From Thermoplasmatota archaeon (GTDB taxonomy: Archaea > Thermoplasmatota > Thermoplasmata > Lutacidiplasmatales > JAMCUS01): a stretch of DNA of 64,000 nucleotides. The notes beneath the pieces were generated by a model, which was given only the letters and a program-made list of their open reading frames with translations, ran no database searches and was not told the origin of the DNA. Of this stretch, positions 42,987 through 52,125 are shown piece by piece. The stretch spans positions 1 to 64,000 of the forward strand of contig JAMCUS010000013.1 in assembly GCA_023379385.1 (NCBI GenBank), read 5' to 3'. How positions within the stretch are numbered: position 1 is the stretch's first letter; the number at the start of each line of letters is the position of its first letter. Both the position numbers and the translations under genes were made by a program.

Positions 42987-45668
42987 ATGAAGATGGATAA
43001 TAGCAATGCTAACACAGATAATAATTTACACGAAAAAACAGATAAAGGCCCATACGATAGCAAAGAGGTAGAAACAAAATGGCAAGATTACTGGGCATCT
43101 GAATCAATATTTAAATTTATTCCGGATAGTCCATTACCCGTGTTTTCCATAGACAACCCTCCAAGATATACGTCAGGTCCATTACATATGGGCCATGCAA
43201 TAGGCTATTCCTTAATTGATTTTGTGGCTAGGTTTAAAAAAATGATAGGCTTTAATGTATTCTTTCCGTTATGCTTTGATGCCAATGGAATGCCAATAGA
43301 GATCAAAGTAGAAAAGAAATATGGAGTAAACAAAAAAAATACAGATAGAGCTAAACTTATAGAATTATGTACAGAATATTCCAATTCCAATATTGCAGAA
43401 ATGGTGAGACAGTTTAGGTCTCTTGGTATAACAATGGATAATTCTATCTATTACCAAACAGATTCACCAGAATACAGAAAATTGACCCAGATAACCTTTT
43501 TAAAATTGTATGAAAATAATATGGTGTATAGAAAAGAACATCCTGTAATATGGTGTCCACACTGTGAAACCTCACTCGCAGCTGCGGATGTTGAATACGA
43601 CGAAGAATCCAAAAATTTAATTTTTATCAATTTTAAGAACGAAAAAAATAGTATACCTATAGCAACTACCAGACCTGAACTTCTTCCTACATGCCAGATG
43701 GTATTGATAAATCCGGAAGACAATAGATACAATAACTTTGTTGGACAAAAGGTAAACGTACCCATATTTAATCAATCGGTTCCTGTTATGACTGATAGCA
43801 AGGTAGACCCATCATTTGGTACTGGAGCTGTTATGGTCTGCACTATTGGAGATAAAGATGATCTGTTTTGGACTTATAAGTATAATTTAACATTATTGAA
43901 AGGTATTGATGAAAGCGGGAGGTTGACAGATCTAGCAGGTGTATTTTCAGGACTGACAATAATAGATGGAAGAAAAGCAATAACAAACGAATTACAAAAA
44001 ACAGGCAGTGTTATAAAAATAGAAAGCATAAAACAGAATGTTGGAAAATGCTGGAGATGCCATACACCGGTAGAGTTTGTAAACAAACTGAACTGGTTTC
44101 TAAAAACCTTGGATTATAAAGAAGAGATTAAAAAAATTAGTGATTCAATTATCTGGCACCCAGAATATATGAAAAAAAGGCTGGATTCCTGGATTGACTC
44201 TCTTCTATGGGACTGGTGCATATCGAGGCAGAGATATTTTGCTACAGCAATTCCTGTATGGATATGTGAAAAATGTGGATACATCCTTCCCGCAAAAGTA
44301 GAGGATTGCTATATAGATACATTGATAAAAGAGCCGTACATTGAAAAATGTCCTGAATGTAATGGTAAACTGAAAGGTTCTGACGAAGTTTTTGATACGT
44401 GGATGGATTCAAGTATAACTCCCCTATACAATAGCTCCTGGAATAGGGATGGTCAGTTGTTCAAAAAACTGTATCCAATGTCTTTAAGACCTCAAGCACA
44501 TGAAATAATTCGTACATGGATTTTTTATACGATATTGAGATGCAAGCAGATGACAGATATAAAGCCATGGAACGAAGTGATGATACATGGCTTTATAATG
44601 GCACCAGATGGACGACCCATGCATGCTTCAGCTGGAAATGCTATAGACCCACTGCCAATTATTGAAAAGTACGGCGCAGATGCTTGGCGATATTACACAG
44701 CTAAATGTAAGTTGGGAGAAGACACTGCATTTCAGATAAAAGAGGTAATTCATGGAAGAAAATTTATGATAAAAATGTATAATGTATCCAAATACATAAA
44801 AATGAATGTACAAGGCATTGAAGATATTGGCAGAATAGATCGGACAAAAGAGCTCGCCGATATTGATAAATGGATTTTAACAAAATTTAAAATTGTATTT
44901 GATACAGTGGTATCCTACTATAACAATTATGAGTTTGATAAGGCAATATCTGTTATAGAAGAATTTGCATGGCATGATTTTGCCGATTTTTATATAGAAA
45001 TGAGTAAGGAACGGGCAAAAGCACATGACGCTTCGGTAGCCTATACCCTGTCCACGGTTGGTATCGGAATAATAATGTTATTAACACCCATTACCCCTCA
45101 TCTAGCAGAGGAGATCTATCAGGATATTTACAGAAAAGAATATCTCGTTAAAAGTGTGAATATGCTTCCAATGTCTTTTGAATATTTGTACGATGAACAA
45201 TCATATAAAATTGGTGAACTATTAAAAAACATAATATCCAAAATATGGACATATTCTGCCACGGCACATGTTAATTCATTCAGAGTCATATTTATCGTGG
45301 GTGTTTTGAATGATTCACTTATAGAAGCATTAAAACATATGAAAAAATTGTTAAAAACCGATGATATAAGATTTTTGAACAACACAGATATTACAACTAA
45401 ACCTGTAGATGTCAGGTTATTGAAAGAAAAGGTAGGATCAATATTCCGTAATGAAATGGCTAAAGTCATAGAGATTGTAAATAAACAGGGAATATCTGTT
45501 CTATACAGGGAGCTCATGAACAACGGTTATATCGATATTGAATTAAATGGAAGAGTTGAAAGACTGTCCAAAGATTATTTTAAAATAGAAACTACAGAAA
45601 TCGTTGAGGAAATGAATGTTAAACAGATTGAAACATCGGGAATGGATATACACATGTATGTATCATGA
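42987..45668 (+). CDS. valS: Valyl-tRNA synthetase
   Basis: 893 residues; ggtgat SD five bases before ATG. Class I enzyme: HIGH motif as HMGH (67-70), CP1 editing domain (IATTRPELLPTCQMV), zinc knuckles (CPHC, CWRC, CEKCG...CPEC), WDWCISRQRYFATAIPVW, DTWMDSSITPLY and RPQAHEIIRTWIFYTILR, the last two being ValRS-type. The KMSKS loop reads PMHASAGN (near 545), lacking both lysines of the textbook motif. C-terminal anticodon-binding helices are present. The unusual loop may be a lineage feature, since some archaeal class I synthetases vary here. It follows tRNA-Leu in the same direction. Confidence 0.93.
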   Translation: MKMDNSNANTDNNLHEKTDKGPYDSKEVETKWQDYWASESIFKFIPDSPLPVFSIDNPPRYTSGPLHMGHAIGYSLIDFVARFKKMIGFNVFFPLCFDANGMPIEIKVEKKYGVNKKNTDRAKLIELCTEYSNSNIAEMVRQFRSLGITMDNSIYYQTDSPEYRKLTQITFLKLYENNMVYRKEHPVIWCPHCETSLAAADVEYDEESKNLIFINFKNEKNSIPIATTRPELLPTCQMVLINPEDNRYNNFVGQKVNVPIFNQSVPVMTDSKVDPSFGTGAVMVCTIGDKDDLFWTYKYNLTLLKGIDESGRLTDLAGVFSGLTIIDGRKAITNELQKTGSVIKIESIKQNVGKCWRCHTPVEFVNKLNWFLKTLDYKEEIKKISDSIIWHPEYMKKRLDSWIDSLLWDWCISRQRYFATAIPVWICEKCGYILPAKVEDCYIDTLIKEPYIEKCPECNGKLKGSDEVFDTWMDSSITPLYNSSWNRDGQLFKKLYPMSLRPQAHEIIRTWIFYTILRCKQMTDIKPWNEVMIHGFIMAPDGRPMHASAGNAIDPLPIIEKYGADAWRYYTAKCKLGEDTAFQIKEVIHGRKFMIKMYNVSKYIKMNVQGIEDIGRIDRTKELADIDKWILTKFKIVFDTVVSYYNNYEFDKAISVIEEFAWHDFADFYIEMSKERAKAHDASVAYTLSTVGIGIIMLLTPITPHLAEEIYQDIYRKEYLVKSVNMLPMSFEYLYDEQSYKIGELLKNIISKIWTYSATAHVNSFRVIFIVGVLNDSLIEALKHMKKLLKTDDIRFLNNTDITTKPVDVRLLKEKVGSIFRNEMAKVIEIVNKQGISVLYRELMNNGYIDIELNGRVERLSKDYFKIETTEIVEEMNVKQIETSGMDIHMYVS

Positions 45669-46120
45669 CATCCTCTCCTCCACTAAAGCATAGATATTTT
45701 ACAGCTTTCTCCAACCTCTGACAATCAACAATCTATTCATCGAATGTATAAAATAATATAAAGCTATATCTGGCTATTCTCTATGACGGACATAAGGAGG
45801 TTGGTTTGTCTGAGAACAAAATGAAATAGCCAGTATAATCATAATTTGTATAAAATATATGCTACGTACGTGAATGATGTATCTGGCAACCAGTTACAAT
45901 TTAACGGGTTGTGGTGACTACGGGCAATTCTAACGGTATTATATACTAACTATTACATATTATTTTTAATGTGCGTTGGTATATCTATTTATATTCTATA
46001 GTATTTACTTTATTTATGATATACGCTGAAAACAATGTAATTACTGCTATATAGTGTAAATAATCTTTAAATATTTAATCACAATATTGTGATGTGAACT
46101 TGGAAAAGAGGTAAAATAAG
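45669..46120. other. Intergenic region with one structured element
   Basis: No coding frame. Apart from the 64-nt stem-loop (45770-45833) the region is AT-rich leader sequence. The promoter of the NapH-like gene presumably lies in the last 100 bases (ctttaaatatttaa near 46067-46080). Confidence 0.5.
45770..45833 (+). ncRNA. Candidate structured RNA with exposed GGAGG
   Basis: CTGGCTATT (45770-45778) and AATAGCCAG (45825-45833) pair perfectly. Inside, TCTC/GAGA and CGGACA/TGTCTG can extend the stem, leaving a loop containing taaggaggttgg. An A/T-rich TATA-like stretch (aaaataatata, about 45750-45760) lies just upstream, close to transcription-start distance. Strand is uncertain. It could be a small RNA, a leader element or a relic. 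Confidence 0.35.
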
Positions 46121-47713
46121 ATGGCGACTGGGAATGTAGCAACAAAAATACCTGTGAAAGGTGTTCCATCTTCAGAGCATGAGATAATTACACCGGAAAT
46201 TTCAAATTTTATTGCATCTCCTGGTGAAAAATATTTAAGATACAGATCTGAGGTTCCACGATTTGACCTTGGTCAGATACCTTTTTTTGATTGGTTATTT
46301 CATCAGAGATGGTGGCAATTTGTAACAGCGTTTCCCAATGTGGTTATCTTTAATCTCGTCCTGGTTGCCGGCTTCATAGGAGTAACAGACCCAAACGTAA
46401 ATTTTGCTACTGTAATTACATGGTATCTGTGGTTCACGGTTGTTTTTTTCCTGATGGTAGGGGTGGGTAGAGGATGGTGTCTTATATGTCCATTTTCTGC
46501 TCAATCTGAATGGATACAGCGATTAAGTATATGGGGCAAGAATAAGCATAATTTAACACTCAATAAAAAATGGCCAGCAATGTATTCAACAGTGTTGATA
46601 TCCATTATATTTTTTGTAGTTCTTACTTTTTTTGAAGAGTATTTCAATATAGCTGGGCCCGGTTTACCATTTATGACTGCTACTCTCGTTCTGGGAATTA
46701 TCACGTGGGATATCTTTTATGCGCTTGTATTTGAGAGAAGAAGTTTCTGCAGGTATGGATGTCCTCTAACAGGAATAATAGGTGTGGTTTCTTCCATGTC
46801 TCCTTTTGATGGGTACAGAACTAAAAATCCCGATATATGTAAAAGATGCAGAACGAAGGAATGTATGAGAGGTAGTGATGTTAGCTATGGGTGCCCATGG
46901 TATGAATATCCTGGTTCAATGAGTACCAATTTTAATTGTGGAATCTGCACGGAATGTGTTAAGGGGTGCCCCCATAATAATATAGGACTTGCTGCGAGAG
47001 TTCCTGTTGCTGATACATGGGCTCCAAAAGTTAAGAAATTTGATATTGCACTCTCTGTTACCTTATTGCTAGGTTTAACATGGTTTCAGATGTTTAATGC
47101 ACTTCCATTTTACACCACCATGAACAATTATCTTAACAATGTAACAGGATGGTATACTTTTTCAAGAAATTCAATGATGTTGCATGGATTGGGTAGCTAT
47201 TATCCAAATCCACTTGATTTTGTTGCATTTGTGCTTTTGGGTCCGGCTATTATGCTACTCTTATCATATATGGGATACGTGATATCTAATAAAAAGTATG
47301 GCATAAAGAAGCTATTTACGCTCTATTCATACGCCCTTATACCTTTATTTGCAGGTACTATACTGGCAAGGCAGTTTCCAAAGTTCCTTACCAATTCTGA
47401 TATTGTACCTAAATATGCATCGTCACCAATGGGATTCAAGGGATGGAATCTTTTAGGTACCCTAACATTGCCTGCCATGTATAGCTCAACCACACCTGTT
47501 TATGTATGGCAGGTGCAGGTTATAACTGTTATTATTTTTGGAATATTATCAATATATGCAGCATATAAATTGTTAAAGGTGGATTTTGATGGTTCTAAAG
47601 AATCAAAAAGAGTGTTTGCTATAATGGTAACATCATTTATTCTGTTAATAATAATGAATGCGGTACTGTACTATTACATGGCTTTCTTCAATGGTATGTC
47701 TGCACCGTTTTGA
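46121..47713 (+). CDS. NapH/CcoG-like membrane iron-sulfur protein
   Basis: 530 residues. About eight to nine TMs: four in the N-terminal half and four to five in the C-terminal half. Between them are two membrane-proximal motifs of the NapH type (GRGWCLICP; RRSFCRYGCP) and a cytoplasmic ferredoxin-like stretch (CKRCRTKEC...GCP, then CGICTECVKGCP). NapH/CcoG proteins pass electrons from quinol or ferredoxin across the membrane. Here it heads a six-gene set with two more ferredoxin-like proteins and three TM proteins but no identifiable oxidoreductase. The C-terminal TM half (after residue 310) is an extension not seen in NapH. Start has aagaggt upstream. Confidence 0.82.
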   Translation: MATGNVATKIPVKGVPSSEHEIITPEISNFIASPGEKYLRYRSEVPRFDLGQIPFFDWLFHQRWWQFVTAFPNVVIFNLVLVAGFIGVTDPNVNFATVITWYLWFTVVFFLMVGVGRGWCLICPFSAQSEWIQRLSIWGKNKHNLTLNKKWPAMYSTVLISIIFFVVLTFFEEYFNIAGPGLPFMTATLVLGIITWDIFYALVFERRSFCRYGCPLTGIIGVVSSMSPFDGYRTKNPDICKRCRTKECMRGSDVSYGCPWYEYPGSMSTNFNCGICTECVKGCPHNNIGLAARVPVADTWAPKVKKFDIALSVTLLLGLTWFQMFNALPFYTTMNNYLNNVTGWYTFSRNSMMLHGLGSYYPNPLDFVAFVLLGPAIMLLLSYMGYVISNKKYGIKKLFTLYSYALIPLFAGTILARQFPKFLTNSDIVPKYASSPMGFKGWNLLGTLTLPAMYSSTTPVYVWQVQVITVIIFGILSIYAAYKLLKVDFDGSKESKRVFAIMVTSFILLIIMNAVLYYYMAFFNGMSAPF

Positions 47714-47725
47714 GGTGTTATTGGA

Positions 47726-47965
47726 ATGGTTGCGAAAATAAATTATGAAAGATGTGTAGGTTGCGAGGAATGTGTGGTTGCATGTGCAAGAGATCACTGC
47801 ATTCATCTTGAAGAGTCTACCAATATCATTGTTGTTAACGAATCCACGTGCAACAATTGTGGTGCGTGTGTCAAGAGATGTCCATTCAGATGTATAGACC
47901 TTGTAGGAGATATAGGACCTTTAGCAAGAAAACCATCTATGGTTGCTACAGCAGTAAAAAGCTGA
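47726..47965 (+). CDS. Ferredoxin, two [4Fe-4S] clusters
   Basis: 79 residues. Two cluster motifs: CVGCEECVVAC (with a later Cys) and CNNCGACVKRCPFRC. The first set, C-x2-C-x3-C-x3-C with an extra Cys, is slightly unusual. It is encoded 12 bp after the NapH-like gene and is probably its soluble or peripheral electron partner. No TM. Confidence 0.9.
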   Translation: MVAKINYERCVGCEECVVACARDHCIHLEESTNIIVVNESTCNNCGACVKRCPFRCIDLVGDIGPLARKPSMVATAVKS

Positions 47966-47982
47966 ATAATAAAGGTGTCAAA

Positions 47983-48270
47983 ATGAAAGAAATATCATTT
48001 AATACGGGTGCATTGATAGTTGGAGTGTTTGTATGGATTGTCCTGGCCATAGGTATACTTTTACACAGTTTATTTATCATCATACTATCGTCACTTACCC
48101 TGGGGCTTGTATCAGCTGTATGGATTGTAATGATTTCAGCAGCCATATCTGAACATCTTAAAAAAAGAAAGTATAAAGATGTTAAGGGTGCAGACATAAC
48201 ATATAACTATGTTTCCTTTATAGATCCGTCTATTATGAAAAATAACGATAAAATAAAAAAGGGGGAATAA
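47983..48270 (+). CDS. Small two-TM protein of the redox cluster
   Basis: 95 residues from ATG 47983 (ggtg SD). Two TMs (GALIVGVFVWIVLAIGILL and IIILSSLTLGLVSAVWIVMI) followed by a basic cytoplasmic tail. Unrecognised. It sits between the ferredoxin and the next membrane gene with gaps of 17 bp and 1 bp, so it is clearly in the operon and may be a subunit of the complex. Confidence 0.65.
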   Translation: MKEISFNTGALIVGVFVWIVLAIGILLHSLFIIILSSLTLGLVSAVWIVMISAAISEHLKKRKYKDVKGADITYNYVSFIDPSIMKNNDKIKKGE

Positions 48271-48271
48271 T

Positions 48272-49189
48272 ATGAAAGCTAACCAGATTTTTAATGCAGC
48301 AATCTCTCTCTATATAATTGCTTTATTATCAAATATATATGATGTATATCTTGCAGCCATTAACAGAAGCATGTTTACAACAGTACAGACTATAACACTT
48401 ACGGGAATTACCCTGACAATCTATCCTGCTTTTGATGATTTTTTATATGACTTAGCTGGTCTTGTACTCATATTCATACTGATTTTTGCGTTAGGTATGG
48501 CATGGAAACTTGATCCGATAAAGGGCAAAGGAAGAAAATATAGATGGGCAGCGATGATACTTGCATTTATAGCAATTATTCCGAATTTGACCGATGTTTT
48601 TCCAAGTATTTTATCTATATTCCCAAATCCATCTCTATTTTACTGGAAAGCAGATAGTGGCGCTGATTTAGTTGCCGTCATTACAATCCTGTTAGGATGG
48701 GTGCTAGCAGAGGTATGGTTTGCATCTGTTGGCGCAGGTGTTCCTAAAGGATACGGATATGCAGACATAATTGCTAGAAATCCAAGACTCAGACTGATCA
48801 ACAGAATTATAAATGTTGTCGTGCCACTGGGAGTATTTTCTACTTTCTGGCTCATAACATATATATTGACATGGAATCTCATTCACACACCAGGTTATGT
48901 ATTATCCAGCACATCTTTTGCAGGAACCAGAGCAATAACACTGTTTTATATAATCTGGTATCCATTCGTAATAGTATATAGCTCCATTGCCATCAGAGAT
49001 GTGTACATGAGTATAAAAGGTAGCTGGGAAGATGTTAGAAAACTCAACGCACCCATCCTGGGTGAACCCAGTATAACAAAGGGAAGACCTCCCGTACCAC
49101 CAAATGTAGACATATATAAAACATATAAAATAAATGAAAAACTTTACGATAAACTGCTACCACCGTCAGAACCAGGCACCAACAAATAA
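48272..49189 (+). CDS. Polytopic membrane protein of the redox cluster (first)
   Basis: 305 residues with about seven TMs; a gggg SD overlaps the preceding stop region. Family not recognised. Charged cytoplasmic C-terminal tail rich in Pro (KGRPPVPPNVDIYK). Isolated His are present but no paired-His haem pattern could be fixed. Given its neighbours it may be the quinone-interacting membrane subunit; that is inference from position and topology only. Confidence 0.65.
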   Translation: MKANQIFNAAISLYIIALLSNIYDVYLAAINRSMFTTVQTITLTGITLTIYPAFDDFLYDLAGLVLIFILIFALGMAWKLDPIKGKGRKYRWAAMILAFIAIIPNLTDVFPSILSIFPNPSLFYWKADSGADLVAVITILLGWVLAEVWFASVGAGVPKGYGYADIIARNPRLRLINRIINVVVPLGVFSTFWLITYILTWNLIHTPGYVLSSTSFAGTRAITLFYIIWYPFVIVYSSIAIRDVYMSIKGSWEDVRKLNAPILGEPSITKGRPPVPPNVDIYKTYKINEKLYDKLLPPSEPGTNK

Positions 49190-49352
49190 AATATATGTGT
49201 ATCTATATAATTTGTTTATAGGACAGTAAAGGTATTAGGAAACCGCTAAAAACAGTCGCTTTAGTTGATGAAACTGATCACATATCGTGAACAATCATTC
49301 ATAAAGGTGTCATCACCAATCCAATCATATTGTATATACCAGCATGAATCAT

Positions 49353-49373
49353 ATATATGTAATTTACATATAT
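49353..49373. promoter_or_regulatory. Near-perfect palindrome upstream of the second half of the redox cluster
   Basis: ATATATGTAA (49353-49362), one T, TTACATATAT (49364-49373), about 70 bp before the ATG at 49446. The same AT-rich stretch could contain the TATA box. It may be an operator controlling the last two genes, which are separated from the first four by a 256-bp gap. Confidence 0.4.
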
Positions 49374-49445
49374 TATATACTCTTATTTTTGTAATTAGAA
49401 AAGGAATATATATTTTATTAGAAGTAAAAGCTTCAGGTGTATGAT

Positions 49446-50300
49446 ATGTTTGACAAAAAAGTATCAAAGATGAAAGGGGCATTACCAATATTTATGTTGC
49501 TGGTTATGGCACTCTCCTTAGGGTTCCTGGGATTGGTTACCACTTTCGTATCTGTAGGGCATGTGGTTGCAAGTTCTTCCCAGAATATAAGTAACGGGGT
49601 GAGTTCTGGATTATCTGCAGGTGGCTCTGTATTTACAGAGGCTACCATTGCATTAGTTGTAGGTATTCTTTTCATAGGGGCTTTTAGCTTACAAATCGCC
49701 AGAAACTATTTTCTCAGGATTCTAGATAAGTTTACGTTAAGGCTTGGTGCGGATATCTGGTGGCTGGCGTATGTGCTTATAAGAGATGGATTGATGTTTG
49801 CTATTGTTCTTATGGGTTTTGAACTGTTTTATGTGGGTACGTATACCGATTATCCCATTGCCGTTCCATTTATGCCGTTGGCCATAGTATTTATTGCAGC
49901 AGCCCTGGCAACGAAGCTTATTTACGACACAGATGAGAGTGAAAATGCGAATAGATTTGTATCTATCCTAATAGCGGCAGGTACTTTCCTTTATGTTATT
50001 GGTGTTGTGTTTGTAACGGAAAATATAATAGGATATGCGAATGCAAATTATACAACCACATCAACAGGTACGATAACAACCCCAGCAGGTGGATCCAACA
50101 TATGGACCTACATGTATAATACCTTCAGTTCAACGGTAAATACAACGTTAGCACTTGATAGTTTCTATGTATGTTTTGCACTGCTTTCATTGATTGCTTT
50201 GATAGTCTTTGTCTACGTAACATTCCCTGTAAAAATAGGCAGAAATGCTAAGGCTACCGACGGGCCATCAACAAGAAAAAATGTGGTGGAGGAAGAATAG
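49446..50300 (+). CDS. Polytopic membrane protein of the redox cluster (second)
   Basis: 284 residues from ATG 49446 (aggtg SD). About six TMs, with an extracellular loop bearing NxT sequons (ANYTTTSTGTITT) and a short charged tail. Not recognised. It is followed after about 40 bp by a ferredoxin-like protein, mirroring the 'TM protein + ferredoxin' organisation of the first half. It may be a distant paralogue of the 305-residue protein, since both combine six to seven TMs with a Pro-containing tail; I cannot verify this by eye. Confidence 0.65.
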   Translation: MFDKKVSKMKGALPIFMLLVMALSLGFLGLVTTFVSVGHVVASSSQNISNGVSSGLSAGGSVFTEATIALVVGILFIGAFSLQIARNYFLRILDKFTLRLGADIWWLAYVLIRDGLMFAIVLMGFELFYVGTYTDYPIAVPFMPLAIVFIAAALATKLIYDTDESENANRFVSILIAAGTFLYVIGVVFVTENIIGYANANYTTTSTGTITTPAGGSNIWTYMYNTFSSTVNTTLALDSFYVCFALLSLIALIVFVYVTFPVKIGRNAKATDGPSTRKNVVEEE

Positions 50301-50341
50301 AGATCCAATCAAACCCTTTATTATTATCTGTGGGTGATAAT

Positions 50342-50866
50342 ATGATAAAACATTACTTAGAGATATCCGGTCAATGTCATTCGTGTGGTGTATGCATGGA
50401 TGTATGTCCTGTAAAGGCAATTGACATGACACCACCCCCGAGAGCGAGTATTGAAGGTGGAATTGATAAAAAGATATGGATGACTGAGTTTCCAATATTG
50501 ACTGGCAGGTGTATAGGTTGCAAGATATGCGTTGCAGAATGCCCTTTTGACGCCATAACACTTGTAAAGGATTCGGAGATAAAACAGGAAAAGATATTGA
50601 AAAAAGATGTAAGTGATATATTTGATAGAGCCAAAAAAATGAGAAAAAGTTCAACCACCTCTCTGTCAGAAGAAAAGGACTGGAGATCCTTCCATCCACT
50701 TTCAGAGCTTACAAGAGATATTCTTAAAAGACCTGTACGCAGTTCATTTCCCCAAAAAATCGTATTTAAGCCGTGGATATCTCCCATTGCAGTCAGTGCA
50801 AATAAAAAGAAATATACCTACAAAGAGCAGTGGAAGGTATGGAGAATCATGAAATCAGATAAGTAA
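50342..50866 (+). CDS. Dicluster ferredoxin-like protein
   Basis: 174 residues from ATG 50342 (gggtgat SD). Two complete [4Fe-4S] motifs, CHSCGVCMDVCPVKAI and CIGCKICVAECPFDAI, lie in the first 80 residues, separated by an insert. A C-terminal 95-residue basic region (KKMRKSSTTS, FPQKIVFKPW, KKKYTYKEQWKVW) may dock to membrane partners. It is a likely cytoplasmic electron-transfer subunit of the cluster starting at 46121. Catalytic partner not identified. Confidence 0.88.
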   Translation: MIKHYLEISGQCHSCGVCMDVCPVKAIDMTPPPRASIEGGIDKKIWMTEFPILTGRCIGCKICVAECPFDAITLVKDSEIKQEKILKKDVSDIFDRAKKMRKSSTTSLSEEKDWRSFHPLSELTRDILKRPVRSSFPQKIVFKPWISPIAVSANKKKYTYKEQWKVWRIMKSDK

Positions 50867-51084
50867 CATGCTCCTACCATCCACTGAAGGAGACAGAACA
50901 TCCATACAACATCATTATTTTATATTCAATTTTTTATACTTTTGCGAATGTTCACAGAAATGTTTAATAATAAATATAAATATATATTATAAGAAATTAA
51001 GAACTTAAGAAATACATCATATACCTGTACTGTGTCTGTGAGGTGTGTTCAATATTTTAATTATCTGTGGAATGTGTTATTAAT

Positions 51085-52053
51085 ATGTTGTTGATATCTG
51101 TTATTATTACTGTTTTAAATGATAAAAGAATTGAACGTGTTGTAGACAAGCTGGAAGAGATAATTGATTGCGATAAGGTTGAGGTTATAATAACTGATGG
51201 TGGTTCCATTGATGGCACATGGGAATTGGCATTGAAGTTATCCAGCAGATATAAAAATGTCAGAGTTATAAAAGCACCTGGAACTGTTGCATACAGCAGA
51301 AATAGAGCGATTGATATTGTTCAGGGCAGGTTTATAGCATTTATAGACGCAGATGAATACCCTGATGATAAATGGTTAGATACTCTTTATTCTGCTATCA
51401 ACAGAAATGAAAAAACTGGATTTGCAGGTGGTCCAACTCCTCCATACGAATATGAAAAATATACAATAACTGCAAAATATTATAGTTCATACATAGACTG
51501 GTTTTATGATTCAACAGCTTCAAGAAAACCCGAAGTGATACCCATGGGTAATTCTATATGGAGACGGGAGGTATTCGAAACCGTGGGTAGACTGGATGAA
51601 ACCATATCAAGTGGCGAAGACCATGATTTTGCAAATAGAGCAATTGCACATGGGTGGGAAGGCATATATGTAAAAGAGGCGATATTATATCATGACTACA
51701 CTAACCTTACAATCAGAAAATTATGGAGAAAGCAGGCAAAATATGCGATGGAGGGTATGTTTATTTACAAAAGATACAGCTCTACATATGAGACAACAAA
51801 ATTAAACGTGGTTCCTTACCTTTTATTGCCCGTTTCTCTATTTCTATCCTTAATAACGTTTTTTGTTTTACACCAAATAGCTGTTGTTTTATTTCTTTTA
51901 GGAATTGCAGATCTATTATTTCTTTTTATCTACCTGGAGATTAAAGGTATAATTCTATCCAAATACTATACTGGACTAAAATACGGGTGGATTGAGATCA
52001 TCCGTAAATATGCCGTGTTATGGGGTGTCCTTAAGTGGTATCTCAAAATTTAA
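51085..52053 (+). CDS. Family 2 glycosyltransferase, membrane-bound
   Basis: 322 residues from ATG 51085 (a GTG at 51067 is possible). GT-A fold: VIITVLNDKR start, DGGSIDGT, the D-x-D equivalent FIDADEYPDD, and a second conserved region with SGEDHDFANR and a following R-K-L-W-R-K-Q. Two C-terminal TMs (LLLPVSLFLSLITFFVLH, VLFLLGIADLLFLFIYL) anchor it. It is probably used in surface glycan or protein N-glycosylation, in keeping with the sequon-rich proteins encoded downstream. The donor sugar is unknown. Confidence 0.88.
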   Translation: MLLISVIITVLNDKRIERVVDKLEEIIDCDKVEVIITDGGSIDGTWELALKLSSRYKNVRVIKAPGTVAYSRNRAIDIVQGRFIAFIDADEYPDDKWLDTLYSAINRNEKTGFAGGPTPPYEYEKYTITAKYYSSYIDWFYDSTASRKPEVIPMGNSIWRREVFETVGRLDETISSGEDHDFANRAIAHGWEGIYVKEAILYHDYTNLTIRKLWRKQAKYAMEGMFIYKRYSSTYETTKLNVVPYLLLPVSLFLSLITFFVLHQIAVVLFLLGIADLLFLFIYLEIKGIILSKYYTGLKYGWIEIIRKYAVLWGVLKWYLKI

Positions 52054-52125
52054 AAATAAGAATAAAAATGAATTATACATAGGTTATATATGTAAAAAAG
52101 GTATCTGGTAATACAGGTGAAAAAT

